The notes beneath the pieces are model-generated. The model made no database searches and had not been told where the DNA came from. It saw only the letters and a list, made by a program, of their open reading frames with translations. Both the position numbers and the translations under genes were made by a program. This document shows positions 13,273 to 20,978 of a stretch of DNA of 22,129 nt, piece by piece; positions within the stretch are counted from its first letter, which is position 1, and each line of letters opens with the position of its first letter. Source of the stretch: JBGSIZ01 sp041742255 (GTDB lineage: Bacteria; Pseudomonadota; Alphaproteobacteria; Rhodobacterales; Rhodobacteraceae); contig JBGSIZ010000166.1 in NCBI GenBank assembly GCA_041742255.1, positions 1 to 22,129 on the forward strand, read 5' to 3'.

Positions 13273-15246
13273 ATGATCACAGAGCTTGGACATTTTACCC
13301 TGATTTTGGCGTTTGCCGTGGGTCTGTTGCAGATGATCGTGCCGATGGTAGGCGCGCAAAAGGGGTGGCGCGGCTGGATGGCTGTGGGGGATCATGCCGC
13401 CACGGTCCAATTTGTGTTGGTTGGGTTTTCGTTTGCCGCGCTGACCTTTGCCTTTGTGACCTCGGATTTCTCGCTCCGGCTGGTGACGTTGAATTCCCAC
13501 AGCGCCAAGCCGTTGTTGTATAAAGTCGCCGGTGTGTGGGGCAACCACGAAGGGTCCCTGCTGCTGTGGGTGTTGATCCTGACGTTGTTTGGCGCGAGCG
13601 TGAGCTGGTTCGGGGCCAATTTGCCGACGACCATGCGCGCACGGGTTTTGGCCGTCCAAGCGTCCGTCAGCGTGGCGTTCTATGCCTTTATCCTGTTCAC
13701 ATCGAACCCGTTTTTGCGGCTGGAGGTCCCGCCGATTGACGGGCAGGATTTGAACCCGTTGTTGCAGGATGCAGGCCTCGCGTTCCATCCGCCGTTCTTG
13801 TATCTGGGATATGTCGGTCTGAGCGTGGCGTTTTCGTTTGCCGTTGCCGCCTTGATCGAAGGGCGCGTTGACGCCGCTTGGGGCCGCTGGGTCCGGCCGT
13901 GGACCTTGGCCGCGTGGGTATTTTTGACCATCGGCATCGCGCTTGGGTCTTGGTGGGCCTATTACGAATTGGGTTGGGGCGGGTTCTGGTTCTGGGACCC
14001 GGTCGAGAATGCGTCGTTCATGCCGTGGCTGATCGCCACCGCCCTGCTGCATTCCGCCATTGTAGTTGAAAAGCGCGAGAGCCTGAAAGCCTGGACCATT
14101 CTGCTGGCCATTCTGGCGTTCGGATTTTCGTTGATGGGCACGTTCATTGTGCGGTCCGGCGTTTTGACCAGCGTTCACGCCTTTGCCAATGACCCCGAAC
14201 GCGGTGTGTTCATCCTGATGATCCTGGCCCTGTTCACCGGCGGTGCCCTGACGTTGTTTGCCGCCCGCGCAAACGCGATGCAGGGCCAAGGCGTGTTTTC
14301 GACCGTCAGCCGCGAAAGCGCGTTGGTGTTGAACAACATCCTGTTGGCGGTGTCGGCGTTTGTGGTGTTTGTGGGCACGTTGTGGCCGCTCGGCATGGAA
14401 ATGGCGACGGGCCGCGCCGTATCGGTCGGCGCGCCGTTTTTCAACGCGGCGTTCACCCCGTTTTTCATCGCACTTGGTCTGGTCCTGCCGATTGGCGGGA
14501 TCATCGCGTGGAAGCGCGGGACCTTGGCCAAGGCCAGTGCGCCGCTGTGGCCTGCCGTGATGTTGACCGTTGCGGTGGCCGCCCTTGCGTTTGCTATGCA
14601 GACGGGGCGGTCCGCCGCCGGGCCGCTGGGCGTTGCCCTGGGCGTTTGGGTGATTTCGGGTGCTGCCATTGACACATGGCAGCGCACCGGGCGGGGGGCC
14701 TTGGGCGGACGGATCGCCCGACTGGTTCGGTTGCCCCGCGCGGATTGGGGCAAGGTCATGGCCCATTCTGGGTTGGGTGTTACCATCCTTGGCATTGCCG
14801 CCTTGACCGCGTGGCAACAAGAGGACATCCGCACTGCGCAGATCGGCGAACGGTTTGCCGTGGGGGCCTATGAGGTGGAATTGCGCGGCGTTGAACGGCA
14901 AAACGGTCCGAACTACTTGACCACCATGGCAGAAATCGGCGTTTACAGGGATGGCGCCGAAGTCGCCGTTTTGTTCCCGGAAAAGCGGTTTTATCCCGTG
15001 GCCCAGATGCCCACGACCGAAGCCGCCATCCAGAACGGCGTGTTCCGCGACCTGTATCTGGTCATCGGCGATCCGCAGGACAACGGCGGCTATGCCGTGC
15101 GGACCTATATCAAACCATTTGCCAACTGGATTTGGGGGGGTGCCATGTTGATGGCGCTTGGCGGTGCCATTTCCCTGACCGATCGACGGTTGCGGGTGGC
15201 GGCGGGGGCGCGCCGCGTGGCACCCGGTGCGGTGCCCGCCGAATGA
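13273..15246 (+). CDS. ccmF: Cytochrome c heme lyase subunit CcmF
   Basis: CcmF is a polytopic inner-membrane protein which, with CcmH (and CcmI where present), ligates heme from holo-CcmE to apocytochrome c. The 657-aa length is normal. The tryptophan-rich WWD motif WGGFWFWDPVENASFMPW lies near residues 233-250. Conserved histidines appear in NSHSAKPLLYKVAGVWGNHEGS (about 75-95). Many hydrophobic segments and a periplasmic C-terminal domain complete the family pattern. A longer frame opens at 13069, but those residues overlap the preceding gene out of frame and are not CcmF-like. The ATG at 13273 (MITELGHFTLILAF) has GGAGG 11 nt upstream. The stop overlaps the ccmH start (ATGA). Confidence 0.97.
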   Translation: MITELGHFTLILAFAVGLLQMIVPMVGAQKGWRGWMAVGDHAATVQFVLVGFSFAALTFAFVTSDFSLRLVTLNSHSAKPLLYKVAGVWGNHEGSLLLWVLILTLFGASVSWFGANLPTTMRARVLAVQASVSVAFYAFILFTSNPFLRLEVPPIDGQDLNPLLQDAGLAFHPPFLYLGYVGLSVAFSFAVAALIEGRVDAAWGRWVRPWTLAAWVFLTIGIALGSWWAYYELGWGGFWFWDPVENASFMPWLIATALLHSAIVVEKRESLKAWTILLAILAFGFSLMGTFIVRSGVLTSVHAFANDPERGVFILMILALFTGGALTLFAARANAMQGQGVFSTVSRESALVLNNILLAVSAFVVFVGTLWPLGMEMATGRAVSVGAPFFNAAFTPFFIALGLVLPIGGIIAWKRGTLAKASAPLWPAVMLTVAVAALAFAMQTGRSAAGPLGVALGVWVISGAAIDTWQRTGRGALGGRIARLVRLPRADWGKVMAHSGLGVTILGIAALTAWQQEDIRTAQIGERFAVGAYEVELRGVERQNGPNYLTTMAEIGVYRDGAEVAVLFPEKRFYPVAQMPTTEAAIQNGVFRDLYLVIGDPQDNGGYAVRTYIKPFANWIWGGAMLMALGGAISLTDRRLRVAAGARRVAPGAVPAE

Positions 15247-15683
15247 AGCGGTTCATTCTGATCCTGTGTCTGATAGCGTCCCCGGTGTGGGCCGTGCAAC
15301 CGGACGAAATTCTGGACGATCCAGCACTCGAGGCCCGCGCCCGCGACATTTCGGCTGGGTTGCGGTGCCCGGTGTGTCTGAACGAAAGCATCGACGAATC
15401 GAACGCGCCGATTTCCAAGGAACTGCGGATTCTGGTGCGCGAACTGTTGGTTGACGGAAAATCCGACGCCGAGGTGGTCGCGTTCATCGTGGCCCGGTAT
15501 GGCGAGTTTGTATTGCTCAGCCCCCCCGCGACAGGCGTGAACCTGATCTTGTGGTTGGCTGCACCGGGCATGTTGATTGCGGCCCTTGGTATCGGGTGGG
15601 CCACGTTGCGCCGCAAATTGCCCGCCGACGACACCCTGACCCCCGAAGAACAGGCCCGCGTGCAGGAAATCCTGCGGTCGTGA
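15243..15683 (+). CDS. ccmH: Cytochrome c maturation protein CcmH (thioreductase subunit)
   Basis: CcmH keeps the CXXCH cysteines of apocytochrome c reduced and works with CcmF at the periplasmic face. The 146-aa precursor has a signal peptide (about 1-17, cut after VWA), the LRCPVCLNESI motif with Cys42 and Cys45, and one C-terminal transmembrane helix (about 100-120). This is the short CcmH/CycL form without the TPR domain, which is a separate CcmI in such genomes; ccmI is not in this window. The ATG overlaps the ccmF stop by 4 nt, indicating translational coupling. Confidence 0.96.
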   Translation: MKRFILILCLIASPVWAVQPDEILDDPALEARARDISAGLRCPVCLNESIDESNAPISKELRILVRELLVDGKSDAEVVAFIVARYGEFVLLSPPATGVNLILWLAAPGMLIAALGIGWATLRRKLPADDTLTPEEQARVQEILRS

Positions 15684-15696
15684 CGCGCGGTTCTTC

Positions 15697-15724
15697 TTGG
15701 CGTGGGGGACGGGCCGGGTAGGGT
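15697..15724 (+). promoter_or_regulatory. Candidate promoter of the PaaG-like gene
   Basis: TTGGCG (15697-15702) and TAGGGT (15719-15724) are 16 bp apart in the 71-bp gap after ccmH. This would make the next gene a separate transcript with a 5' leader of about 24 nt. The match is moderate. Confidence 0.4.
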
Positions 15725-15754
15725 GTGCCCAATCAATTTTAGGGAGGCGACGCC

Positions 15755-16531
15755 GTGGAGTATCAAACCATTGCTTTGGTGATTGAGGCGGATGTCGCCG
15801 TTCTGGCGTTGAACCGTCCGGACAAGATGAACGCCCTCAACACCCAGATGCGTGCCGAAATTACGCATGCGGTCAAGGCCGCAGAAAAGGCCGCCCGCGC
15901 GTTGGTGATGACCGGGACCGGGAAATCGTTCTGTTCCGGGCAGGATCTGGGCGATGGGGGCAATGCCGCCAATCTGGATCTGGAGCGCGTGTTGCGCGAT
16001 GAATATGTGCCCATGCTGCGTGCGATTTTCGATTGTCGCATCCCCACGATTGCCGCTGTGAATGGTCCGGCGGCGGGCGCGGGTGCCAACCTTGCGTTGG
16101 CCGCTGATGTGGTCTTGGCCGCCGAGAGCGCCTATTTCGTGCAGGCCTTTACCCGGATTGCGCTGATCCCGGATGCGGGCGGCACATACTGGTTGCCCCG
16201 TCAGATGGGGACCGCCAAGGCGATGGGCGCCGCCCTGTTCGCCGACAAGATCAGCGCGAGCCAAGCCAGCGATTGGGGCATGATTTACGAATGGCGCCCC
16301 GATGCCCTGTTCGAGGCCCATTGGCGCGCCCGTGCCGCCCATCTGGCCGCAGGGCCGACCGAGACCTATGCCTATGTCAAGGCGGCGATCCGCGGGTCGT
16401 TCGAGAATTCGCTGGACGAGCAACTGGCGCTTGAGGCCCGGTTGCAGGGGGCCTGTGGCAAAACCCGCGATTTCCAAGAAGGCGTCATGGCATTTCTGGA
16501 GAAACGTCCGGCGGTTTTCGAGGGCCGCTGA
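15755..16531 (+). CDS. Crotonase-family enzyme, PaaG-like (enoyl-CoA hydratase/isomerase)
   Basis: The 258-aa protein has a crotonase fold. The oxyanion-hole segments are SFCSGQDLG (about 58-66) and NGPAAGAGANLALAAD (103-118). The motif ALIPDAGGTYWLPRQ (136-150) carries Asp140, as in PaaG, the ring-epoxide/oxepin isomerase of aerobic phenylacetyl-CoA breakdown, and lacks the paired glutamates of true enoyl-CoA hydratases. The role may therefore be isomerisation in aromatic degradation or a related acyl-CoA step. No other paa genes are near. The start is the GTG at 15755, with AGGGAGG 7 nt before it. The gene ends 5 nt from the convergent RTX gene. Confidence 0.85.
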   Translation: MEYQTIALVIEADVAVLALNRPDKMNALNTQMRAEITHAVKAAEKAARALVMTGTGKSFCSGQDLGDGGNAANLDLERVLRDEYVPMLRAIFDCRIPTIAAVNGPAAGAGANLALAADVVLAAESAYFVQAFTRIALIPDAGGTYWLPRQMGTAKAMGAALFADKISASQASDWGMIYEWRPDALFEAHWRARAAHLAAGPTETYAYVKAAIRGSFENSLDEQLALEARLQGACGKTRDFQEGVMAFLEKRPAVFEGR

Positions 16532-16536
16532 ACCGA

Positions 16537-17421
16537 TCAGCTGGCGATCTGGACCACCAAAAGCTGCGCTTGCGTGACGCCCGCCGCAAAGACATAGGCC
16601 GTATCGCTGCCGGTTTCGTAAACCCCGTCGCCCCGGATTTCGAGCGTTGGTGCGGTTGCCCCGGTGTAGGACACAACGATAACATCCTCGGCGGGGTTGA
16701 AGTCCGAAATGGTGGAGGCCCCGCCCGGGGTGATCCACGGGCCGACAAAGAAATCGTCCAGCCCGGCCCCCCCGGTAACCTCGTTGGAATTGCCGATAAA
16801 GAGAATGTCGTTGCCGTCGCCGCCATGCACCGCGCCGCCGGTGTCGGGGTCTGTTCCGGTAAGCCGCAGGTCGGCCAGAATGTCCAGATCGCCGCCGTCG
16901 CGGATCACGTCGTAGTCGGCCGCCGTCAGGTCGCGGTTGAACAGGTTCGAAGACACCAGAAGATCGTCGCCCGCGCCGCCGAACAGATCATCATCGCCCG
17001 CCCCGCCCAGCAGGACGTCCGCGCCGTCGCCCCCGTTCAGAATGTCGTTTCCGGTGCCGCCGACCAAGAGGTCATCGCCGTTTCCGCCGTTCAGCACATC
17101 GTTGCCATTGCCCCCGAACAGCCCGTCCACCCATGCGTCGCCGTTCAGCGTGTCGTTGCCGCCGTCGCCTTGCAGCAGGTCCTTGCCGTTGCCACCAGAA
17201 AGAGTGTCGTCGCCGCTGCCGCCGTTGATGTCGTCGAACCCGTTGCCGCCGCGCACTAGGTCGTTGCCGGCCCCTGCATCGAATATATCGGACCCGTCTG
17301 ACAACGACACGTCGTCGTCGGTGGTGTCGGGCGTGTCATCGGGGGAGTCGTCGCCGCCTGATGCGAAAATGCCGATCAGGCCGATGCCAAGGAGAAGCGG
17401 AAGAAGATAGACGGCAATCAT
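16537..17421 (-). CDS. RTX calcium-binding protein with N-terminal membrane anchor
   Basis: The 294-aa protein begins MIAVYLLPLLLGIGLIGIFAS, a single hydrophobic helix, then an Asp-rich linker (22-40). Twelve tandem RTX nonapeptides of GGxGxDxLx form occupy residues 49-156, one of them degenerate (GDAWVDGLF), with another RTX unit further on (GGDGNDILF). The C-terminal part has ISDFNPAEDVIVVSY, common in RTX ends. Such repeats form a Ca2+-filled beta-roll outside the cell. Classical RTX proteins lack an N-terminal signal and leave by type I secretion; here the N-terminus suggests Sec insertion and surface or periplasmic anchoring. No type I secretion genes are nearby. The ATG at 17421 has GGGGG about 6 nt upstream; a longer frame to 17472 adds non-conserved residues. 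Confidence 0.85.
   Translation of the reverse strand: MIAVYLLPLLLGIGLIGIFASGGDDSPDDTPDTTDDDVSLSDGSDIFDAGAGNDLVRGGNGFDDINGGSGDDTLSGGNGKDLLQGDGGNDTLNGDAWVDGLFGGNGNDVLNGGNGDDLLVGGTGNDILNGGDGADVLLGGAGDDDLFGGAGDDLLVSSNLFNRDLTAADYDVIRDGGDLDILADLRLTGTDPDTGGAVHGGDGNDILFIGNSNEVTGGAGLDDFFVGPWITPGGASTISDFNPAEDVIVVSYTGATAPTLEIRGDGVYETGSDTAYVFAAGVTQAQLLVVQIAS
16954..17277 (-). repeat. Twelve tandem 27-bp RTX repeats
   Basis: This stretch encodes residues 49-156 of the RTX protein as twelve 9-residue units, one degenerate. The DNA copies are diverged in third positions. The repeat explains the long antisense frames over this region. Confidence 0.85.
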
Positions 17422-17557
17422 GACAAACCCCCAAATGGTATGCCGATGTCTTTGCACAGCCGCCGCGGGCACGCAAATTGTTGGTTAACGACCCAGTGTG
17501 TATCTGGGATTTCTGGTTCAATCGGCCCGGTTCGGTTGGACTGTGTCCTGAACGGGA

Positions 17558-18058
17558 TCAATCGTTTGGGCGGTCCAGCCGTAGATACAGGCTGTCCGCC
17601 CAGACCCCACCCAAGCAGTAGGTGCGGGCCGCCGATCCGGTTTGTCGGAACCCGCATTTGACCAGAACCCGCTGCGAGGCGACGTTGTTCGGGTCGATGT
17701 CTGCTGTGAGCGCGGGATGGTCCGTTTGTGCCCAGATGTAGGGAATAATCGTCTGCAACGCCTCGGTCGCATAGCCGTGCCCCCAGTGGTCGGGGTGCAG
17801 GATATATCCGATGTCCGGCAGGCGGGTGCTGCCCACCTTGCCGATCACGACCCCGTCCCGTTCGATCACCAGATCAAGGCAATCGGGCCCGCCCTCCAGC
17901 ATGGAGGACATCCAGGCCTGTGTGACCGCAGGCGTGGCATGGGGCAGGGTGGACCAATACCGCATCGCGCGCGCGTCGCCCATGATGCCGTGGAACGCCG
18001 CGAGGTCCGAGGCGCGCGGCCGGCGCAAGGTCAGCCGCGCAGAGGTCAGGAGGGTCAT
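17558..18058 (-). CDS. GNAT-family N-acetyltransferase (RimJ/RimL type)
   Basis: The 166-aa protein begins MTLLTSARLTLRRPRASDLAAF, the usual start of the RimJ/RimL-like acetyltransferase group. The acetyl-CoA binding motif is HPDHWGHGYATEAL (about 87-100), and the C-terminal NVASQRVLVKCGFRQTG is the conserved last helix-strand. Members acetylate ribosomal protein N-termini, other protein N-termini or small amines; the substrate is unknown here. The gene starts 18 nt after gltA on the same strand, so it is probably co-transcribed with citrate synthase. Its ribosome binding site is weak (AGGG very close to the ATG), which fits coupling to upstream translation. Confidence 0.88.
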   Translation of the reverse strand: MTLLTSARLTLRRPRASDLAAFHGIMGDARAMRYWSTLPHATPAVTQAWMSSMLEGGPDCLDLVIERDGVVIGKVGSTRLPDIGYILHPDHWGHGYATEALQTIIPYIWAQTDHPALTADIDPNNVASQRVLVKCGFRQTGSAARTYCLGGVWADSLYLRLDRPND

Positions 18059-18076
18059 GCCCTGTCGCCGATGATG

Positions 18077-19372
18077 TTACCGTTCGGCGATGTCGACATA
18101 GTCTCGGGTGGTATCGCCCAAATACAACTGCCGGGGCCGCCCGATTTTCAACTGCGGATCGGAGAGTTGTTCTTTCCACTGCGAAATCCAGCCCACGGTC
18201 CGCGCCAGTGCGAAAATGGGGGTGAACATCGAGGTCGGGAAGCCCATCGCGTCAAGGATGATGCCGGAATAGAAATCGACGTTCGGATAGAGTTTTTTCT
18301 CGATGAAATAGGGGTCTTCGAGCGCGATCTTTTCCAGTTCCTTGGCGACCTGAAGCGTGGGGTTGTTGTGAATCCCCATCAGATCAAGCACTTCGTCCGC
18401 GCTTTCTTTCATGACTTTGGCGCGCGGATCGAAATTCTTGTAGACCCGGTGCCCAAAGCCCATGAGCCGGAAGGGGTCGTTTTTATCCTTGGCGCGGGCG
18501 ATGAATTCGGGGATGCGGTCCACCGTGCCAATTTCGCGCAGCATTTCCAGACAGGCCTGATTGGCCCCGCCGTGCGCCGGCCCCCACAAACAGGCGATCC
18601 CGGCCGCCACGCAGGCAAACGGGTTGGCCCCGGACGACGACGCGAGCCGCACTGTCGAGGTGGAGGCGTTTTGTTCGTGGTCCGCGTGCAGCGTAAAGAT
18701 GCGGTCCATCGCGCGCGCGAGGATCGGCGACACCTCGTATTTTTCGGCCGGGACCGAGAAACACATGTGCAGGAAGTTGGCCGCATAATCGAGGTCGTTG
18801 CGCGGATACACGAACGGTTGCCCGATGGAGTATTTGTAGGCCATCGCCGCAATCGTCGGCATCTTGGCGATCAACCGGATGGACGCCACTTCGCGCTGAT
18901 GCAGGTCGTTGACGTCCGTGCTGTCGTGATAAAACGCCGACATTGCGCCGACCACGCCCACCATGGTGGCCATCGGGTGGCTGTCCCGCCGGAAGCCCCG
19001 GAAGAAGTAGTGCATCTGTTCGTGAATCATCGTGTGCCGCGTCACGAGGTTTTCGAACGCGGTCAGTTCGTTCTTGGTCGGGAGCGATCCGTAGAGCAGA
19101 AGAAAACACACCTCGAGGTAATGCGATTGCGCGGCGAGTTGGTCGATCGGGTACCCCCGGTGCAGCAATTCCCCCACATCACCGTCGATATAGGTGATCG
19201 TGCTGTCGCAGGACGCCGTGGAGGTAAAGCCCGGATCGTAGGTGAACACCCCGGCCTGCGCATAGAGTTTGCGGATGTCGATGACGTCCGGCCCGGCAGT
19301 GGGGGACAGGATGGGCAGGTCATAGCTGACCCCGTCAATGGTAAGCGTCGCGATCTTGGTTGTGTCGGCCAT
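18077..19372 (-). CDS. gltA: Citrate synthase (type II)
   Basis: GltA condenses acetyl-CoA and oxaloacetate to citrate, the entry to the TCA cycle. The 431-aa length fits the hexameric, NADH-sensitive type of Gram-negative bacteria. The catalytic residues are His267 in WGPAHGGAN, His308 in GFGHRVYKNFDPRAK and Asp366 in NVDFYSGIIL. The N-terminal domain (TLTIDGVSYDLPILSPTAG) is the usual type II extension. The ATG at 19372 (MADTTKIA) follows GGGGATGACC; the in-frame ATG at 19384 lacks a good ribosome binding site. It lies downstream of gltX on the same strand, with a 102-bp gap that holds a possible promoter. Confidence 0.98.
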   Translation of the reverse strand: MADTTKIATLTIDGVSYDLPILSPTAGPDVIDIRKLYAQAGVFTYDPGFTSTASCDSTITYIDGDVGELLHRGYPIDQLAAQSHYLEVCFLLLYGSLPTKNELTAFENLVTRHTMIHEQMHYFFRGFRRDSHPMATMVGVVGAMSAFYHDSTDVNDLHQREVASIRLIAKMPTIAAMAYKYSIGQPFVYPRNDLDYAANFLHMCFSVPAEKYEVSPILARAMDRIFTLHADHEQNASTSTVRLASSSGANPFACVAAGIACLWGPAHGGANQACLEMLREIGTVDRIPEFIARAKDKNDPFRLMGFGHRVYKNFDPRAKVMKESADEVLDLMGIHNNPTLQVAKELEKIALEDPYFIEKKLYPNVDFYSGIILDAMGFPTSMFTPIFALARTVGWISQWKEQLSDPQLKIGRPRQLYLGDTTRDYVDIAER

Positions 19373-19428
19373 GGTCATCCCCATCTGGTCCCGGATGCTG
19401 TCGCGGTGTGCGGCCCCCGGTCGTTTCA

Positions 19429-19457
19429 GTCGTTTGCCGGAACACTGTTAGCGTCAA
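19429..19457 (-). promoter_or_regulatory. Candidate gltA promoter
   Basis: On the minus strand TTGACG (19457-19452) is followed after 17 bp by AACGAC (19434-19429), in the gap between gltX and gltA. The -35 box is good and the -10 box is weak, which is common in GC-rich alphaproteobacteria. Confidence 0.35.
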
Positions 19458-19474
19458 GTCATGACGAAACTGTT

Positions 19475-20881
19475 TCAGGCGATTGTGTCTGTCAGCCGGG
19501 CCATCGTTTCGTCACGCCCAAGCACGAGCATCATGTCAAAGACGCTGGGTGACACCGACCGACCCGCAAGCGCCGCCCGCAGCGGCCCCGCGAGTTTGCC
19601 AAGTTTGGTGTCGTGCGCCTCTGCCACTTTGGTCACGATATCTTCCAGTGTGTTACGATCCCACGTAGCAGTTTGCAGCTGCGGCGTCAATTCCGCCAGT
19701 ATACCACGGGACACCGGGTCAAGCGCCGCGAGCGCCTTGTCGTCCAGATCAAGTGGCCGGGATGCCATAAGAAAGTGTGCTTTTTCAATAAGTTCCGGGA
19801 ATGTCTTGGCCCGTTCCTTGAGGCAATACATGGCCTTGAGGAGCAGATCACGCTGTTGGTCGGTCAAGGCGTCTGCCCCGGTCACGTCCAAAAACGCCTC
19901 CAATTCATGCAGCAGTGCAGCATCGTCGGTGGCCGCGATGTGTTGGCCGCACAGGTTTTCCAATTTCTTGAAATCGAACCGCGCCGGCGACCGCCCAATT
20001 CCCGGCAGGTCGAACCATTCGGTTGCCTGCGCGTCGGTGAAGAATTCCGCGTCCCCATGCGCCCATCCGAGCCGTGCGAGGTAGTTGCGCATCCCCGCCG
20101 CCGGATACCCCATTGCCTGATAGTCTTCGACACCTGTTGCCCCGTGTCGTTTCGACAGTTTCTTGCCATCTGGCCCGAAGATCAGCGGGATATGGGCATA
20201 GACCGGCAGCGGCCAACCCATCGCCGTATACACAAGCATTTGCCGGGCTGCATTGTTGAGGTGGTCATCGCCCCGGATCACATGGGTCACCCCCATGTCG
20301 TGGTCGTCCACCACCACCGCCAGCATGTAGACGGGCGTGCCGTCCGACCGCAGCACGATCATGTCGTCCAGTTCGGTGTTCTTGATCGTCACGTCGCCCT
20401 GGACCTGATCCCGGATCACGGTCACGCCGTCCAGCGGTGCCCGCACCCGGATGACGTAGGGCGCATCGGGGTGGCTGGCCGCATCGGCGTCCCGCCAAGG
20501 CGAGCGGTAGATGGTTGATTTTCCCTCCGACCGGGCCTGATCGCGGAAGGCCTGAATGTCATCTTGCGACGCGAAACACTTGTAGGCGTGCCCGGATGCC
20601 AGCATTTGATGCGCCACTTCGGCGTGGCGGGCGACCCGGTCGAACTGGCTCACCGCGTCGCCATCATAATCGAGACCCAGCCACGCCATGCCGCGCAAGA
20701 TCGCCTCTGTCGCCTCGGGCGTGGACCGTTCGCGGTCCGTATCCTCGATCCGCAGCAGGAATTTGCCGCCCCGGCCTCGCGCATACAACCAGTTGAACAG
20801 CGCCGTGCGGGCCGTGCCGATGTGCATGTAGCCCGTGGGCGAGGGCGCGATGCGGGTGACGACGGGGGCGGGCGTTGACAT
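19475..20881 (-). CDS. gltX: Glutamyl-tRNA synthetase
   Basis: GltX charges tRNA-Glu (and in many alphaproteobacteria also tRNA-Gln before amidation). The 468-aa class I enzyme has the HIGH-type signature YMHIGTART (residues 18-26) and the KMSKS-type loop KLSKR (241-245), followed by HGATGVEDYQAMGY. The C-terminal helical anticodon-binding domain occupies about 330-468. Many alphaproteobacteria carry two GluRS genes; which one this is cannot be told here. AAAGG lies 10 nt before the ATG at 20881. The gene is divergent from comEC (97-bp gap) and upstream of gltA. Confidence 0.97.
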   Translation of the reverse strand: MSTPAPVVTRIAPSPTGYMHIGTARTALFNWLYARGRGGKFLLRIEDTDRERSTPEATEAILRGMAWLGLDYDGDAVSQFDRVARHAEVAHQMLASGHAYKCFASQDDIQAFRDQARSEGKSTIYRSPWRDADAASHPDAPYVIRVRAPLDGVTVIRDQVQGDVTIKNTELDDMIVLRSDGTPVYMLAVVVDDHDMGVTHVIRGDDHLNNAARQMLVYTAMGWPLPVYAHIPLIFGPDGKKLSKRHGATGVEDYQAMGYPAAGMRNYLARLGWAHGDAEFFTDAQATEWFDLPGIGRSPARFDFKKLENLCGQHIAATDDAALLHELEAFLDVTGADALTDQQRDLLLKAMYCLKERAKTFPELIEKAHFLMASRPLDLDDKALAALDPVSRGILAELTPQLQTATWDRNTLEDIVTKVAEAHDTKLGKLAGPLRAALAGRSVSPSVFDMMLVLGRDETMARLTDTIA

Positions 20882-20978
20882 GGCGGATTAACCTTTCGCT
20901 AACCAAGAGACGGGTAGGGTCCGTCTGGATGGCCGGGATGTGTGCGGTCGGGATACTTTGACAGGGCGCGGAGAACAA

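Noticed and set aside
13186..14901. 571-aa minus-strand frame.
   Set aside because: Antisense to ccmF, with composition (His, Arg, Gln rich) typical of GC-rich shadow translation.
15110..16738. 542-aa minus-strand frame.
   Set aside because: Antisense to the end of ccmF, ccmH and the PaaG-like gene; no recognisable domain.
16954..17277. Regular 27-bp repeats considered as a CRISPR or satellite array.
   Set aside because: The units are contiguous, in frame and encode RTX nonapeptides, with no spacers.
17642..19552. 636-aa plus-strand frame.
   Set aside because: Antisense to the GNAT gene and gltA, both with complete catalytic motifs.
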